Positions 1-6,430 of a stretch of 7,750 nucleotides of DNA are shown here, one piece after another. The stretch spans positions 1-7,750 of the forward strand of contig JAJZVJ010000096.1 in NCBI GenBank assembly GCA_021845705.1, in the 5' to 3' direction. Position 1 is the stretch's first letter; each line of letters begins with the position of its first letter. The translations under genes were made by a program, and so were the position numbers. The notes under the pieces were generated by a model. That model did no database searches. It was not told where the DNA came from and was given only the letters and a program-made list of their open reading frames with translations. The DNA comes from a bacterium (GTDB lineage: Bacteria > Elusimicrobiota > Elusimicrobia > Elusimicrobiales > UBA9959).

Positions 1-768
1 CTCGCCGCGCGCCCCAGCCAGGGGAAAACGGCCCTGGCGCTGAACATGGCCTACCACGCCTGCGTGGAAAAATCGGTCCCCACGGCTTTCTTCTCGCTGG
101 AAATGAACAAGTACTCCATCATGCAGCGTATGATCTGCTCCGCCGCCCGGGCCAACCTGGGCGGGGTGCGCAACGGCGTGCTGCCGCGCGAGATCTGGCC
201 CCAGATCACCCGCTATACCGGCGAGGTGTCCCGCGCCCCCCTTTACATAGACGACTCGCCCGGCCTCACCATCCTGGAGGTGCGCAACCGCACCCGCAAG
301 CTGATGAGCCAGCTTAAGGCGGAGAACAAGACCCTCGGCCTTATCATCATAGACTACCTGCAGCTTATCCGCGGCCCGGGGCGTTCCGAGAGCCGGCAGC
401 AGGAAGTCTCCGAGATCTCGCGCCTGCTTAAGGACCTGGCCCGCAGCCTGGAAGTCCCGGTGATGGCGCTTTCCCAACTTAACCGCCGCAGCGAGGACAA
501 GGCGCGCGAGGGCAACCGCCCGCAGCTTTCCGACCTGAGGGATTCAGGCTCCATCGAGCAGGACGCCGACGTGGTGGCGCTGATCCACCGGGAGGCTTAT
601 TACAAGAGGGAGGACCCGACCATCCAGAACCAGGCCCTCCTGATAATCGCCAAGCAGCGCAACGGTCCCGTCGGCGACGTGCCGCTCGCTTTCTTCCGCG
701 AATTCACCAAGTTCGAGAACCCGGCCGCCGAGGTGCCCGAGCCTATGGCCGACGAGGCCGTGTTCTAG
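1..768 (+). CDS. dnaB: Replicative DNA helicase DnaB, C-terminal RecA-like domain (5' end outside the window)
   Basis: Hexameric ATP-driven helicase that unwinds DNA at the replication fork and recruits primase. The frame is open from base 1, so this is the last 255 residues of a protein usually about 450 long; the N-terminal primase-interaction domain and linker lie upstream. Visible motifs: Walker A RPSQGKT (fragment residues 4-10), FFSLEM soon after it, Walker B LIIIDYLQLI, the sensor-like segment ALSQLNRRSE, the strongly conserved LSDLRDSGSIEQDADVV, and AKQRNGPVG near the end. All are standard for DnaB family members. Walker A has Gln where Met is usual (RPSMGKT), a mild change. No intein interrupts the P-loop or the SQLNR region, both common intein sites. 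The tail after KFEN is a short acidic Pro/Ala/Glu extension. The stop (TAG) lies 5 bases before alr, so the two are probably cotranscribed. The internal ATG at 46 lies after Walker A and is not the true start. Confidence 0.96.
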   Translation, partial: LAARPSQGKTALALNMAYHACVEKSVPTAFFSLEMNKYSIMQRMICSAARANLGGVRNGVLPREIWPQITRYTGEVSRAPLYIDDSPGLTILEVRNRTRKLMSQLKAENKTLGLIIIDYLQLIRGPGRSESRQQEVSEISRLLKDLARSLEVPVMALSQLNRRSEDKAREGNRPQLSDLRDSGSIEQDADVVALIHREAYYKREDPTIQNQALLIIAKQRNGPVGDVPLAFFREFTKFENPAAEVPEPMADEAVF

Positions 769-773
769 ACGCC

Positions 774-1895
774 ATGCCGGCCGATCCCGCATCAGCCGCC
801 CGCATCCTGCGCCCGACGCTAGCCGAAATAAGGCTGTCGGCCGTGCGCGGCAATCTTAAAAAACTGAAAAGCATGGCCGCGCCCGCGCGGCTGCTTTTTG
901 TGGTGAAGGCGAACGCCTACGGGCACGGCGCGCTTGAGCTCGCCCGCCTGGCGGAGCGCGAAGGCCTTGCGTGGGGCTTCGGCGTGTCCTCGGTGGAGGA
1001 GGGCCTGGCCCTGCGCGCCGCAGGCATAGCCGGCCCCGTGCTGGTGCTGGGCAGCCTTTACCCTTTTGAAAGTTTCGTGGAAGCCATAAACGCCGGGCTG
1101 CTGGTGACCATCGCGAGCCTGGACGCGGCCCGCCAGGTGATAGAAGCGGCGAGGAAGCTCGGCGTGACGGCGTCCTGCCATATAAAACTCGAGACCGGCA
1201 TGGGGCGCATAGGGGCGCGCAAACCGGCCGTGCTTAAGATCTACGACGAGCTTTCCTCTTCCGGCGCCGTTTCCGTGGCCGGGCTTTATACCCACCTTTC
1301 CAGCGCCGATACCGACCCGGACTATACCTCCGCGCAGCTTTCAATTTTCCGGGAGACGGCGGCGGAGCTCGCGGCCCGCGGGGCGCGCGGGCTGCTGCTC
1401 CATACGGCCAACTCCTGCGCCGCCCTTACCCGCCCCGACAGCCGGCTGGACCTGGTGCGCTGCGGCATAGCCGCCTACGGCCTGGCCGAAGGCTTCGCGC
1501 CGGTCATGTCGCTTAAGAGCAGCATAGTCTTCATAAAGAACGTGCGCGAGGGCGCGTATATCAGTTACAATAAATCTTTCAGGGCGGACCGGCCCATGAA
1601 GATCGCCACCATCCCCGTCGGCTACGGGGACGGCTATATAAGGCGGTTCTCCAACAAGGCGGACGTGCTTATAGGCGGGACGCGCTGCCGGGTGCTCGGA
1701 AATGTTACCATGGACATGACCATGGCGGACGTGACGGCGGTAAAAGACGCGGCGGTGGGCTCCGAGGCCGTGCTGCTGGGCCGGCAAGGGGCGCAAGAGG
1801 TCACGGCGCAGGAACTGGCCGGTCTGGCCGGTACCATAACCTACGAGATAGTGACGCTTATCTCGGCCAGGGTGCCCAGGGTATATTTAGAATGA
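774..1895 (+). CDS. alr: Alanine racemase (PLP-dependent)
   Basis: Interconverts L- and D-alanine with pyridoxal phosphate, supplying D-alanine for peptidoglycan; cytoplasmic. It is 373 residues, normal for the family. The N-terminal TIM barrel carries the PLP-lysine motif VVKANAYGHGA (Lys45, Tyr49). KLETGMGRIG (138-147) includes Lys138, aligned by eye with the carbamylated lysine of Bacillus Alr, and Arg145, which contacts PLP. HTANSCAAL (210-218) and VRCGIAAYGL (228-237) follow. The C-terminal beta domain has ISYNKSF, whose Tyr265 is the second catalytic base, then IPVGYGDGYIRR and VTMDM (311-315). Thr312 sits where Cys or Ser is common before the substrate-contacting Met. The ATG at 774 is the only usable start before the conserved RPTLAEIRL. 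It has no convincing Shine-Dalgarno at normal spacing, so translation is probably coupled to dnaB, which ends 5 bases upstream. The 3' end overlaps mlaE by 4 bases (ATGA). Confidence 0.96.
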   Translation: MPADPASAARILRPTLAEIRLSAVRGNLKKLKSMAAPARLLFVVKANAYGHGALELARLAEREGLAWGFGVSSVEEGLALRAAGIAGPVLVLGSLYPFESFVEAINAGLLVTIASLDAARQVIEAARKLGVTASCHIKLETGMGRIGARKPAVLKIYDELSSSGAVSVAGLYTHLSSADTDPDYTSAQLSIFRETAAELAARGARGLLLHTANSCAALTRPDSRLDLVRCGIAAYGLAEGFAPVMSLKSSIVFIKNVREGAYISYNKSFRADRPMKIATIPVGYGDGYIRRFSNKADVLIGGTRCRVLGNVTMDMTMADVTAVKDAAVGSEAVLLGRQGAQEVTAQELAGLAGTITYEIVTLISARVPRVYLE

Positions 1896-2680
1896 AACAT
1901 CCCGTAGCCGAGTATGTCGGGCGCAAGTTCCTGGGCCTTGCCGAAGCGCTGGGTTCGGCGGCGCTCATGCTTAAATCCGTGGTTTTCTGGTTCTTCCGTT
2001 CCAGATTCGAGGCCCGGGAGACCGCGAAGCAGGCGGTGACGATAGGCGTGGATTCGCTCACGGTAACGGCTCTTACCAGTTTTTTCACCGGCATGGTGCT
2101 CTCGCTGCAGACCGGGCAGTCCTCCAAGAACCTTTTTAACGAACCGCTCTACATCGGGACCATGGTGGCTTTTTCCATGCTCAAGGAGCTTGGCCCGGTG
2201 CTGACCTCCGTAGTGGTGGCCGGCCGCGCGGGCGCGGTGGTCACCGCCGAGATAGGCACGATGAAGGTGACGGAGCAGATAGACGCGCTTTACACGCTCG
2301 GCACCAACCCGACGCGCTACCTGCTGGTGCCGCGCTATATAGCGTTCATGATCACGCTGCCCCTGCTTACCGTGTTCGCCGACTTCCTGGGGATAATGGG
2401 CGGCTGCCTTGTAGGGGTCGTGAAACTGGGCGTTCCCGCCACGGTGTTCATGAACGATATTTACACCTTTCTCAAGATAGGCGATTTTATGCACGGGTTC
2501 CTCAAGACTTTCGTTTTCGCGTTCATGATAGCCACGGTGTCCTGCTATAAGGGACTGAACACGAAAGGCGGGGCCGAGGGCGTGGGCAAGGCCACCACCG
2601 AGGCCGTGGTCACCAGCATGGTGCTCGTCATGGTGCTGGACTATTTTATAAGCGCGATGCTGGTGGCGGTGGGGATATGA
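1892..2680 (+). CDS. mlaE: MlaE/YrbE-type ABC transporter permease (lipid transport)
   Basis: Inner-membrane permease of an MCE-type ABC transporter that moves phospholipids or related lipids between inner and outer membranes; it works as a dimer with MlaF ATPases and a MlaD ring. At 262 residues it is the usual family length. An N-terminal amphipathic stretch (about 1-45) precedes several hydrophobic segments (roughly 50-75, 85-118, 148-178, 205-218, 238-260). The family hallmark is present: ELGPVLTSVVVAGRAGA (99-115), followed by TAEIGTMKVTEQIDAL (118-133). Near the C terminus comes YKGLNTKGGAEGVGKATTEAVV-like sequence starting at residue 219, also typical of MlaE and its Mycobacterium YrbE relatives. 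It overlaps alr by 4 bases, implying translational coupling; a weak AGGG lies 11 bases upstream. The substrate cannot be read from the sequence; phospholipid is inferred from the family and from mlaF and mlaD next door. Confidence 0.94.
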   Translation: MKHPVAEYVGRKFLGLAEALGSAALMLKSVVFWFFRSRFEARETAKQAVTIGVDSLTVTALTSFFTGMVLSLQTGQSSKNLFNEPLYIGTMVAFSMLKELGPVLTSVVVAGRAGAVVTAEIGTMKVTEQIDALYTLGTNPTRYLLVPRYIAFMITLPLLTVFADFLGIMGGCLVGVVKLGVPATVFMNDIYTFLKIGDFMHGFLKTFVFAFMIATVSCYKGLNTKGGAEGVGKATTEAVVTSMVLVMVLDYFISAMLVAVGI

Positions 2681-2688
2681 GGGGGGGC

Positions 2689-2800
2689 GGGCCGGTCATG
2701 GGATCACCCCTTCGCCGCGCGGGGAACCGTTGCGCGGTTCCCCCCCGAAGCGGGGCCCCCCTTCCCCAAGGCGGCTCCGGGGTGACCCCATGCCCGGCTC
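2689..2800. repeat. Large imperfect palindrome with nested hairpins between mlaE and mlaF (REP/MITE-like)
   Basis: This fills most of the 139-base gap between mlaE and mlaF. The outer arms, 2689-2710 and 2779-2800, are inverted repeats matching at 19 of 22 positions (core CATGGGATCACCCC against GGGGTGACCCCATG). Inside is a smaller hairpin: CCCCTTCG (2707-2714) can pair with CGAAG-C-GGGG (2746-2755, one bulged C). Within that, GGGGAACCG (2721-2729) pairs perfectly with CGGTTCCCC (2735-2743) around the 5-base loop TTGCG. A further small hairpin, CCTT-CCCC-AAGG, lies at 2760-2771. There is no T-run after any stem, so it does not read as an intrinsic terminator, and no ORF here resembles a protein. 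The nested palindromic build and very G/C-rich makeup resemble dispersed palindromic elements (REP/BIME or small MITEs). That identity is inference, because no second copy lies in the window. Confidence 0.6.
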
Positions 2801-2819
2801 CCGGGGCGGGGGATAAGGC

Positions 2820-3560
2820 ATGATAGAGATAAAAAAATTGAACAAGGCCTTCGGCGAGAAGGTTATCCTTAAGGACATCTCCGTCGACATCGCGGAGGGG
2901 GAACTGTTCAGCGTTATCGGCCCGTCGGGCATGGGCAAAAGCACTTTCATCAAATGCATCATCAGGCTTTTAAAGCCGGACAGCGGAAGCATCATCGTGG
3001 ACGGGCAGGACATAGCCTCCACTCCCAGCGAGTTCAAGCTGGCGCGCGTGCGGCGCAGCTTCGGCTACCTGTTCCAGGAAGGGGCGTTGTTCGACTCGCT
3101 GACCGTGATGGAAAACGTGGCTTTCGGCCTGAAATATCTTACCGACGTCCCTAAAAGCGAGTACCCGAGGATAGTCAAGGAGAAGCTCGCGCTGGTCGGG
3201 CTCAAGGACGTGGAGAATTTAAAGCCCGCGGAGCTTTCCGTAGGCATGAAGAAGCGCGTGTCGCTGGCCCGGTCCGTGGCCGCGGAGCCCAAATACATGC
3301 TTTACGACGAGCCGACCACGGGGCTGGACCCCGTGACCACCGGCATGGTCAAGGACCTTATCCTGGATATGCGCGAGAAGCTCAAGATCACCTCGGTGGT
3401 GGTTACCCACGACCTGAAGCTCGCGCTGGAAATATCGAGCCGCGTGGCCATGCTTTTTAACGGGGAATTCGTGGAGGTGGGCGAGCCCGCCAAGTTCCGC
3501 CAGTCCGAAAACAAAGCCGTAAAAGAATTCATGGAGATCTCGGACCTTTCAAGGAAGTAG
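2820..3560 (+). CDS. mlaF: MlaF-type ABC transporter ATP-binding protein (lipid transport)
   Basis: Cytoplasmic ATPase that powers the MlaE permease. It is 246 residues, normal for MlaF. Walker A is GPSGMGKST (34-42), the Q-loop is FQEGALFDSLT (Gln86), the signature is LSVGMKKR (139-146), Walker B is YMLYDEP (159-165, Glu164 catalytic), the D-loop is around GLD (168-170), and the H-loop is VVVTHD (His197). FQEGALFDSLTVMENVAFGL and the Met after the signature glycine are typical of the MlaF/Mkl group. The signature reads Ser-Val-Gly in place of Ser-Gly-Gly, a noticeable change at an ATP-contacting loop. The ATG at 2820 opens directly on the conserved first strand (MIEIKKLNKAFG). Upstream, a GGGGG run (2808-2812) is the better-spaced ribosome site; AAGG (2815-2818) is too close. 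The gene follows mlaE after the palindrome and is followed by a terminator. No MlaB-like STAS gene is next to it. Confidence 0.94.
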   Translation: MIEIKKLNKAFGEKVILKDISVDIAEGELFSVIGPSGMGKSTFIKCIIRLLKPDSGSIIVDGQDIASTPSEFKLARVRRSFGYLFQEGALFDSLTVMENVAFGLKYLTDVPKSEYPRIVKEKLALVGLKDVENLKPAELSVGMKKRVSLARSVAAEPKYMLYDEPTTGLDPVTTGMVKDLILDMREKLKITSVVVTHDLKLALEISSRVAMLFNGEFVEVGEPAKFRQSENKAVKEFMEISDLSRK

Positions 3561-3568
3561 CGGCGGAG

Positions 3569-3601
3569 CGGGGGCTTGAAGCTAAGCGGCCCCGGTTTTT
3601 T
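3569..3601 (+). terminator. Intrinsic terminator after mlaF
   Basis: CGGGG-GCTT (3569-3577) pairs with AAGC-(GG)-CCCCG (3584-3594): nine pairs with a two-base bulge and a 6-base loop. One G and then six T (3596-3601) follow, the classical rho-independent layout. It starts 9 bases after the mlaF stop and would end the dnaB-alr-mlaE-mlaF unit. Flanking bases can also pair on a larger scale: GCGGAGC at 3563-3569 with GCTCCGC at 3605-3611, and AGCGGCGG at 3559-3566 with CCGCCGCT at 3618-3625. Alternative folds are therefore possible, and read-through cannot be excluded. Confidence 0.72.
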
Positions 3602-3659
3602 AAAGCTCCGCGGCGTCCCGCCGCTTACCGGGTGTCTGTTCCTCCCGGCTCCTAGTTTG

Positions 3660-3665
3660 TATAAT
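3660..3665 (+). promoter_or_regulatory. Likely sigma-70-type -10 box for mlaD-radA-yacL-ispD
   Basis: TATAAT is a perfect -10 consensus in an otherwise GC-rich region, placed just after the mlaF terminator and about 50 bases before the mlaD start. The -35 region is weak: with a 17-base spacer it reads TGTTCC (3637-3642), and there is no extended TG motif. Transcription would begin near 3671-3673, leaving a leader of about 40 bases before the ATG at 3714. The surrounding stretch 3661-3700 is notably AT-rich, which fits promoter melting. The -10 box is clear; the promoter as a whole is inferred. Confidence 0.55.
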
Positions 3666-3704
3666 GGATGTCGTATATAGATATCATTGGCGGTTTATAT
3701 TCAT

Positions 3705-3709
3705 AAGGA
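3705..3709 (+). promoter_or_regulatory. mlaD: Ribosome binding site that decides the mlaD start
   Basis: AAGGA lies 4 bases before the ATG at 3714. The longer alternative start, a TTG at 3687, has no purine-rich site before it and would add nine residues (beginning MAVYIHKDF) ahead of the usual MCE-protein N terminus. The ATG at 3714 gives MNSEVKVGLFVLVG, which matches the short cytoplasmic lead plus transmembrane anchor typical of MlaD proteins. Confidence 0.65.
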
Positions 3710-3713
3710 CTTC

Positions 3714-5009
3714 ATGAATAGCGAGGTAAAGGTCGGTTTGTTCGTCCTGGTCGGTTCCGTGCTTTTCGGGACCGCTATTTTCCTGCTTGGGGACTATTCC
3801 TTCCAGAAATACTACACCATCAATGCTGAATTTTCCGACGTGGCCGGCCTTCCCGATAAGGCTACGGTCAAACTTTCCGGGGTGGGGGTAGGCAAGATAA
3901 AGAAAATCTACCTTAAGAACGACAAGGTCATAGTCCGGCTGGCCATCCTTGAAGGCGTGAAGATCTACCGCGACGCCCACTTCATGGTGGGCTCTACCAG
4001 CATGATCGGCTCCAAATTCCTGCAGATAGACCAGGGCTCGGCCGCCGCCGGCAGCATAAAAAACGGCGATACCGTAAAGGGCGACGACTATGTGCCGCTG
4101 GACCGCGCCATGGCCAAGGCCGTCACAAGCCTGGAGGGCCTGGTGAGCGATATCCGGGGGGAGGGCCGCCTTTCCCGCGACATCAACGAGATACTTAATA
4201 ATCTGCGCGAAGTCACCGGCAACGTGAACGAACTGGTCAGGAATACCCAGCCGCACGCCGAAAAGATAGCGGAGCGCATGGATTCCATCACCGCCAAGAT
4301 CGACGCCATGCTCACCAAGACCGACGCCCTGGTGGACAAGGTGAGCCGCGGCGACGGCGTCGCCGGCGCGCTTATCTCCGACACTAAGATGAAGACCGAA
4401 GTCAGCGAGGCCGTCACCAACCTGCGCGACGCCAGCGCTTCCGTAAAGACCGTGATGGGGAGGATAGGCGGCTTCCACACCTACCTCAGGTGGGATTATA
4501 AATACGAGCCCCTGGCGCGCTCCTCCAAGAACAATTTCGGCATCAAGATCTACCCCCGCCCGGGCCGCTATTACTATATCGGCGCGGCCAACATGACGAA
4601 CCTAAAGGATAAGAAGAAAGGCACGGACTACGAAACTTTGAACACTATCGACGCGCAGCTGGGGTGGGACGCGGCCGCTTTCGACATCTACGCCGGCATC
4701 CTGCACGGCTCCGGCGGCTTCGGCGTGCGCTGGAAACCTTTTTATCATAATTCCGCCTGGGACCGCATTAACGTGCTGCTGGAAGCTTCCGAGTTCACGC
4801 GCAACCGCGTAATTAAAGGCCGCAACTTTAACGAGCCGCGCTATGATTCCGGGCTGGACTTTAACGTGAGCAAATACGTTTCCGCCGGCCTCCGGCTTAA
4901 CGACATGGCCGAGGTGAAGCGCGTGGACTATACCATGCGGCTGATGTTCGAGGATAAGGACATCTCCTATCTTTTAGGCTTCGCCGGCCTGGGCACGCTT
5001 AAAAAATGA
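3714..5009 (+). CDS. mlaD: MlaD-type MCE protein with long helical region and C-terminal beta-barrel-like domain
   Basis: Periplasmic lipid-binding partner of MlaE/MlaF. The chosen ATG gives 431 residues, more than twice E. coli MlaD (about 180). Order of parts: one transmembrane anchor (about 6-26); MCE domain (about 34-115) with FSDVAGLPDKATVKLSGVGVG and later MVGSTSMIGSKFLQID; a mostly helical, heptad-like stretch (about 126-250, e.g. NEILNNLREVTGNVNELV and AERMDSITAKIDAMLTKTD); then about 180 residues rich in alternating aromatic/polar strands (253-431). This last part has some eleven candidate strands, including NFGIKIYPRP, RYYYIGAANM, FDIYAGILHGSGGFGVRW, INVLLEASEF and YVSAGLRLND. It looks like an outer-membrane barrel. 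Known family context: Veillonella MlaD has been described with this MCE-helix-barrel layout, bridging the envelope. Barrel identity here is inferred from strand pattern alone. No signal peptide other than the anchor. The gene starts the second transcription unit and overlaps radA by 4 bases. Confidence 0.9.
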   Translation: MNSEVKVGLFVLVGSVLFGTAIFLLGDYSFQKYYTINAEFSDVAGLPDKATVKLSGVGVGKIKKIYLKNDKVIVRLAILEGVKIYRDAHFMVGSTSMIGSKFLQIDQGSAAAGSIKNGDTVKGDDYVPLDRAMAKAVTSLEGLVSDIRGEGRLSRDINEILNNLREVTGNVNELVRNTQPHAEKIAERMDSITAKIDAMLTKTDALVDKVSRGDGVAGALISDTKMKTEVSEAVTNLRDASASVKTVMGRIGGFHTYLRWDYKYEPLARSSKNNFGIKIYPRPGRYYYIGAANMTNLKDKKKGTDYETLNTIDAQLGWDAAAFDIYAGILHGSGGFGVRWKPFYHNSAWDRINVLLEASEFTRNRVIKGRNFNEPRYDSGLDFNVSKYVSAGLRLNDMAEVKRVDYTMRLMFEDKDISYLLGFAGLGTLKK

Positions 5010-6430
5010 AATTAAAGACCATTTACCGCTGCCAGCAGTGCGGCCAGGCCTCACCCAAGTGGGCCGGGCAGTGTCCCGGCTGTTCGGGCTGGAACACCCT
5101 GGTGGAGGAGGCCGAGGAAGTCCTCACCAAGGCCGCCGCCAAGGCCCGCGGCCTGACCGATTTTTCCGAGCCTCCGGTGAAGCTTTCCGAGGCCCGCGCC
5201 ATGAAGGCCGTGCATGCCTCTACCGGCATCGCCGAGCTTGACCGCGCGCTGGGCGGCGGGCTGGTGGCCGGCCAGGTGGTGCTGCTGGCGGGCCCTCCCG
5301 GCATCGGTAAGAGCACGCTCACGCTTGAAACCTGTACCGCCCTGGCCGCCGGCGCCTGCGCCGGCAAAAAAGTTCTTTATGTTTCAGGGGAGGAATCTCT
5401 GTCCCAGGTGGGTTCCCGCGCCGAGCGCCTGGGCGCCAGGCCCGAGAACGTCTACCTGATGAGCGAGACCAACCTGGCCCGCATCATAGACGAGTTCCGG
5501 AAATTGAAGCCGGCCTTCCTGGTGATAGACTCGATCCAGACCGTCTACCACCCGGATTTCGTAGGCAGCCCGGGCTCGGTGGGGCAGATACGGGAATGCG
5601 CTTCCGAGCTGCTCAAGACGGTGAAGGCCGCCGGCGCGCCGCTTTTCCTGCTGGGGCACGTCACCAAGGAAGGCTCGCTCGCCGGGCCCAAGGTGCTGGA
5701 GCATATTGTGGACACGGTGCTTTATTTCGACACCGAGAAGAACAACGTCTTCCGCGTGCTGCGCCCGCATAAGAACCGCTTCGGCCCGGTGGACGAGACG
5801 GGGATCTTCGAGATGACGGCGAAGGGGCTGCTCTCGGTGGACGACGCGGGGCTGATGCTGGCCGATTCCGACCGCGACAGGGCGCTGGCCGGCCGCGCTT
5901 TCGCGGTGGCTTTCGAGGGCGCCCGCCCCATGCTCGCCGAGATACAGGCGCTGGCCGCCCGGTCTTATTTGCCCTACCCGCGGCGCACGGTGACAGGGAT
6001 AGACCTGAACCGCGCGCAGATGCTGATAGCCGCGATAGAGAAGAACCTGGGTTTGCGCTTCGACGAGATGGACGTGTTCGCCTCGCTGCAGGGCGGCATA
6101 AAGCTGAAGGACCCCGCGCTGGACCTGGCTTTCTGCGCGGCGCTTATCAGTTCGGCCAAGGACATCCCGCTGCAGCCCGACTGCGTGTTCCTGGGCGAGG
6201 TGGGGATACTTGCGCAGGTCTCCAGTCCCGGCTTTATGGACAGGCGCCTGGCCGAGGCGGAGCGCCTCGGCTTTAAAACGGCTTTTGTACCCCGGCTGCC
6301 AAAAAAAGACGAAGGCCGTTTCAAGAGCCTTAAGCTTGAGGTGGTAAGGGACATGGGCGGGCTTTACGCCGCCCTGGTTAAATTAACCCCGGCGCATCCG
6401 GGCAGCGGAAAGAATAAGGAGCAATCATGA
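5006..6430 (+). CDS. radA: DNA repair protein RadA/Sms
   Basis: RecA-like ATPase that promotes branch migration and processing of recombination intermediates; cytoplasmic, DNA-bound. It is 474 residues, near the usual 450-460. An N-terminal C4 zinc finger uses Cys9, Cys12, Cys23 and Cys26 (CQQCG ... CPGCSGWNT). The RecA core has Walker A GPPGIGKST (96-104), VLYVSGEES (123-131), Walker B-type FLVIDSIQTV (171-180) and GHVTKEGSLAGPKVLEHIVD. The RadA-specific KNRFG motif is at 256-260, followed by the family segment GIFEM. The C-terminal Lon-like domain includes GGIKLKDPALDLAF (363-376) and FLGEVGILAQV (395-405), the latter less like the usual GEVGLxGE. A lysine-rich tail ends the protein. The start ATG overlaps the mlaD stop (ATGA) and has no Shine-Dalgarno of its own, implying coupling. 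The 3' end overlaps the next gene by 4 bases. Confidence 0.96.
   Translation: MKLKTIYRCQQCGQASPKWAGQCPGCSGWNTLVEEAEEVLTKAAAKARGLTDFSEPPVKLSEARAMKAVHASTGIAELDRALGGGLVAGQVVLLAGPPGIGKSTLTLETCTALAAGACAGKKVLYVSGEESLSQVGSRAERLGARPENVYLMSETNLARIIDEFRKLKPAFLVIDSIQTVYHPDFVGSPGSVGQIRECASELLKTVKAAGAPLFLLGHVTKEGSLAGPKVLEHIVDTVLYFDTEKNNVFRVLRPHKNRFGPVDETGIFEMTAKGLLSVDDAGLMLADSDRDRALAGRAFAVAFEGARPMLAEIQALAARSYLPYPRRTVTGIDLNRAQMLIAAIEKNLGLRFDEMDVFASLQGGIKLKDPALDLAFCAALISSAKDIPLQPDCVFLGEVGILAQVSSPGFMDRRLAEAERLGFKTAFVPRLPKKDEGRFKSLKLEVVRDMGGLYAALVKLTPAHPGSGKNKEQS
6415..6421 (+). promoter_or_regulatory. Strong Shine-Dalgarno for the PIN-TRAM gene
   Basis: TAAGGAG lies 5 bases before the ATG at 6427, inside the end of radA. 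It is the best ribosome site in the window and supports both this start and independent initiation despite the 4-base overlap with radA. Confidence 0.7.

Noticed and set aside
46..48. ATG at 46 as the start of dnaB
   Set aside because: The Walker A motif lies upstream in the same open frame (bases 10-30), so the gene clearly begins before the window.
1841..2494. Minus-strand open frame of 217 codons opposite alr/mlaE
   Set aside because: Antisense shadow of the conserved mlaE gene; the translation is His/Arg/Gly-rich with no domain pattern.
2681..2819. Palindromic gap read as an intrinsic terminator between mlaE and mlaF
   Set aside because: Strong stems are present but none is followed by a T-run, and mlaF belongs functionally with mlaE.
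2696..3037. Minus-strand open frame covering the palindrome and the start of mlaF
   Set aside because: The part over the palindrome reads as Pro/Gly/Arg-rich filler and the rest is antisense to the MlaF Walker A region; no ribosome site or homology pattern.
3687..3689. TTG at 3687 as the start of mlaD
   Set aside because: It has no ribosome site, lies only about 15 bases after the expected transcription start, and adds residues not typical of MCE proteins; the ATG at 3714 has AAGGA at short spacing.
3684..4478. Minus-strand open frame of 264 codons opposite mlaD
   Set aside because: It lies wholly antisense to the conserved MCE and helical parts, its translation is low-complexity His/Gly/Ala/Val-rich with no recognisable motif, and long antisense frames are expected at this GC content.
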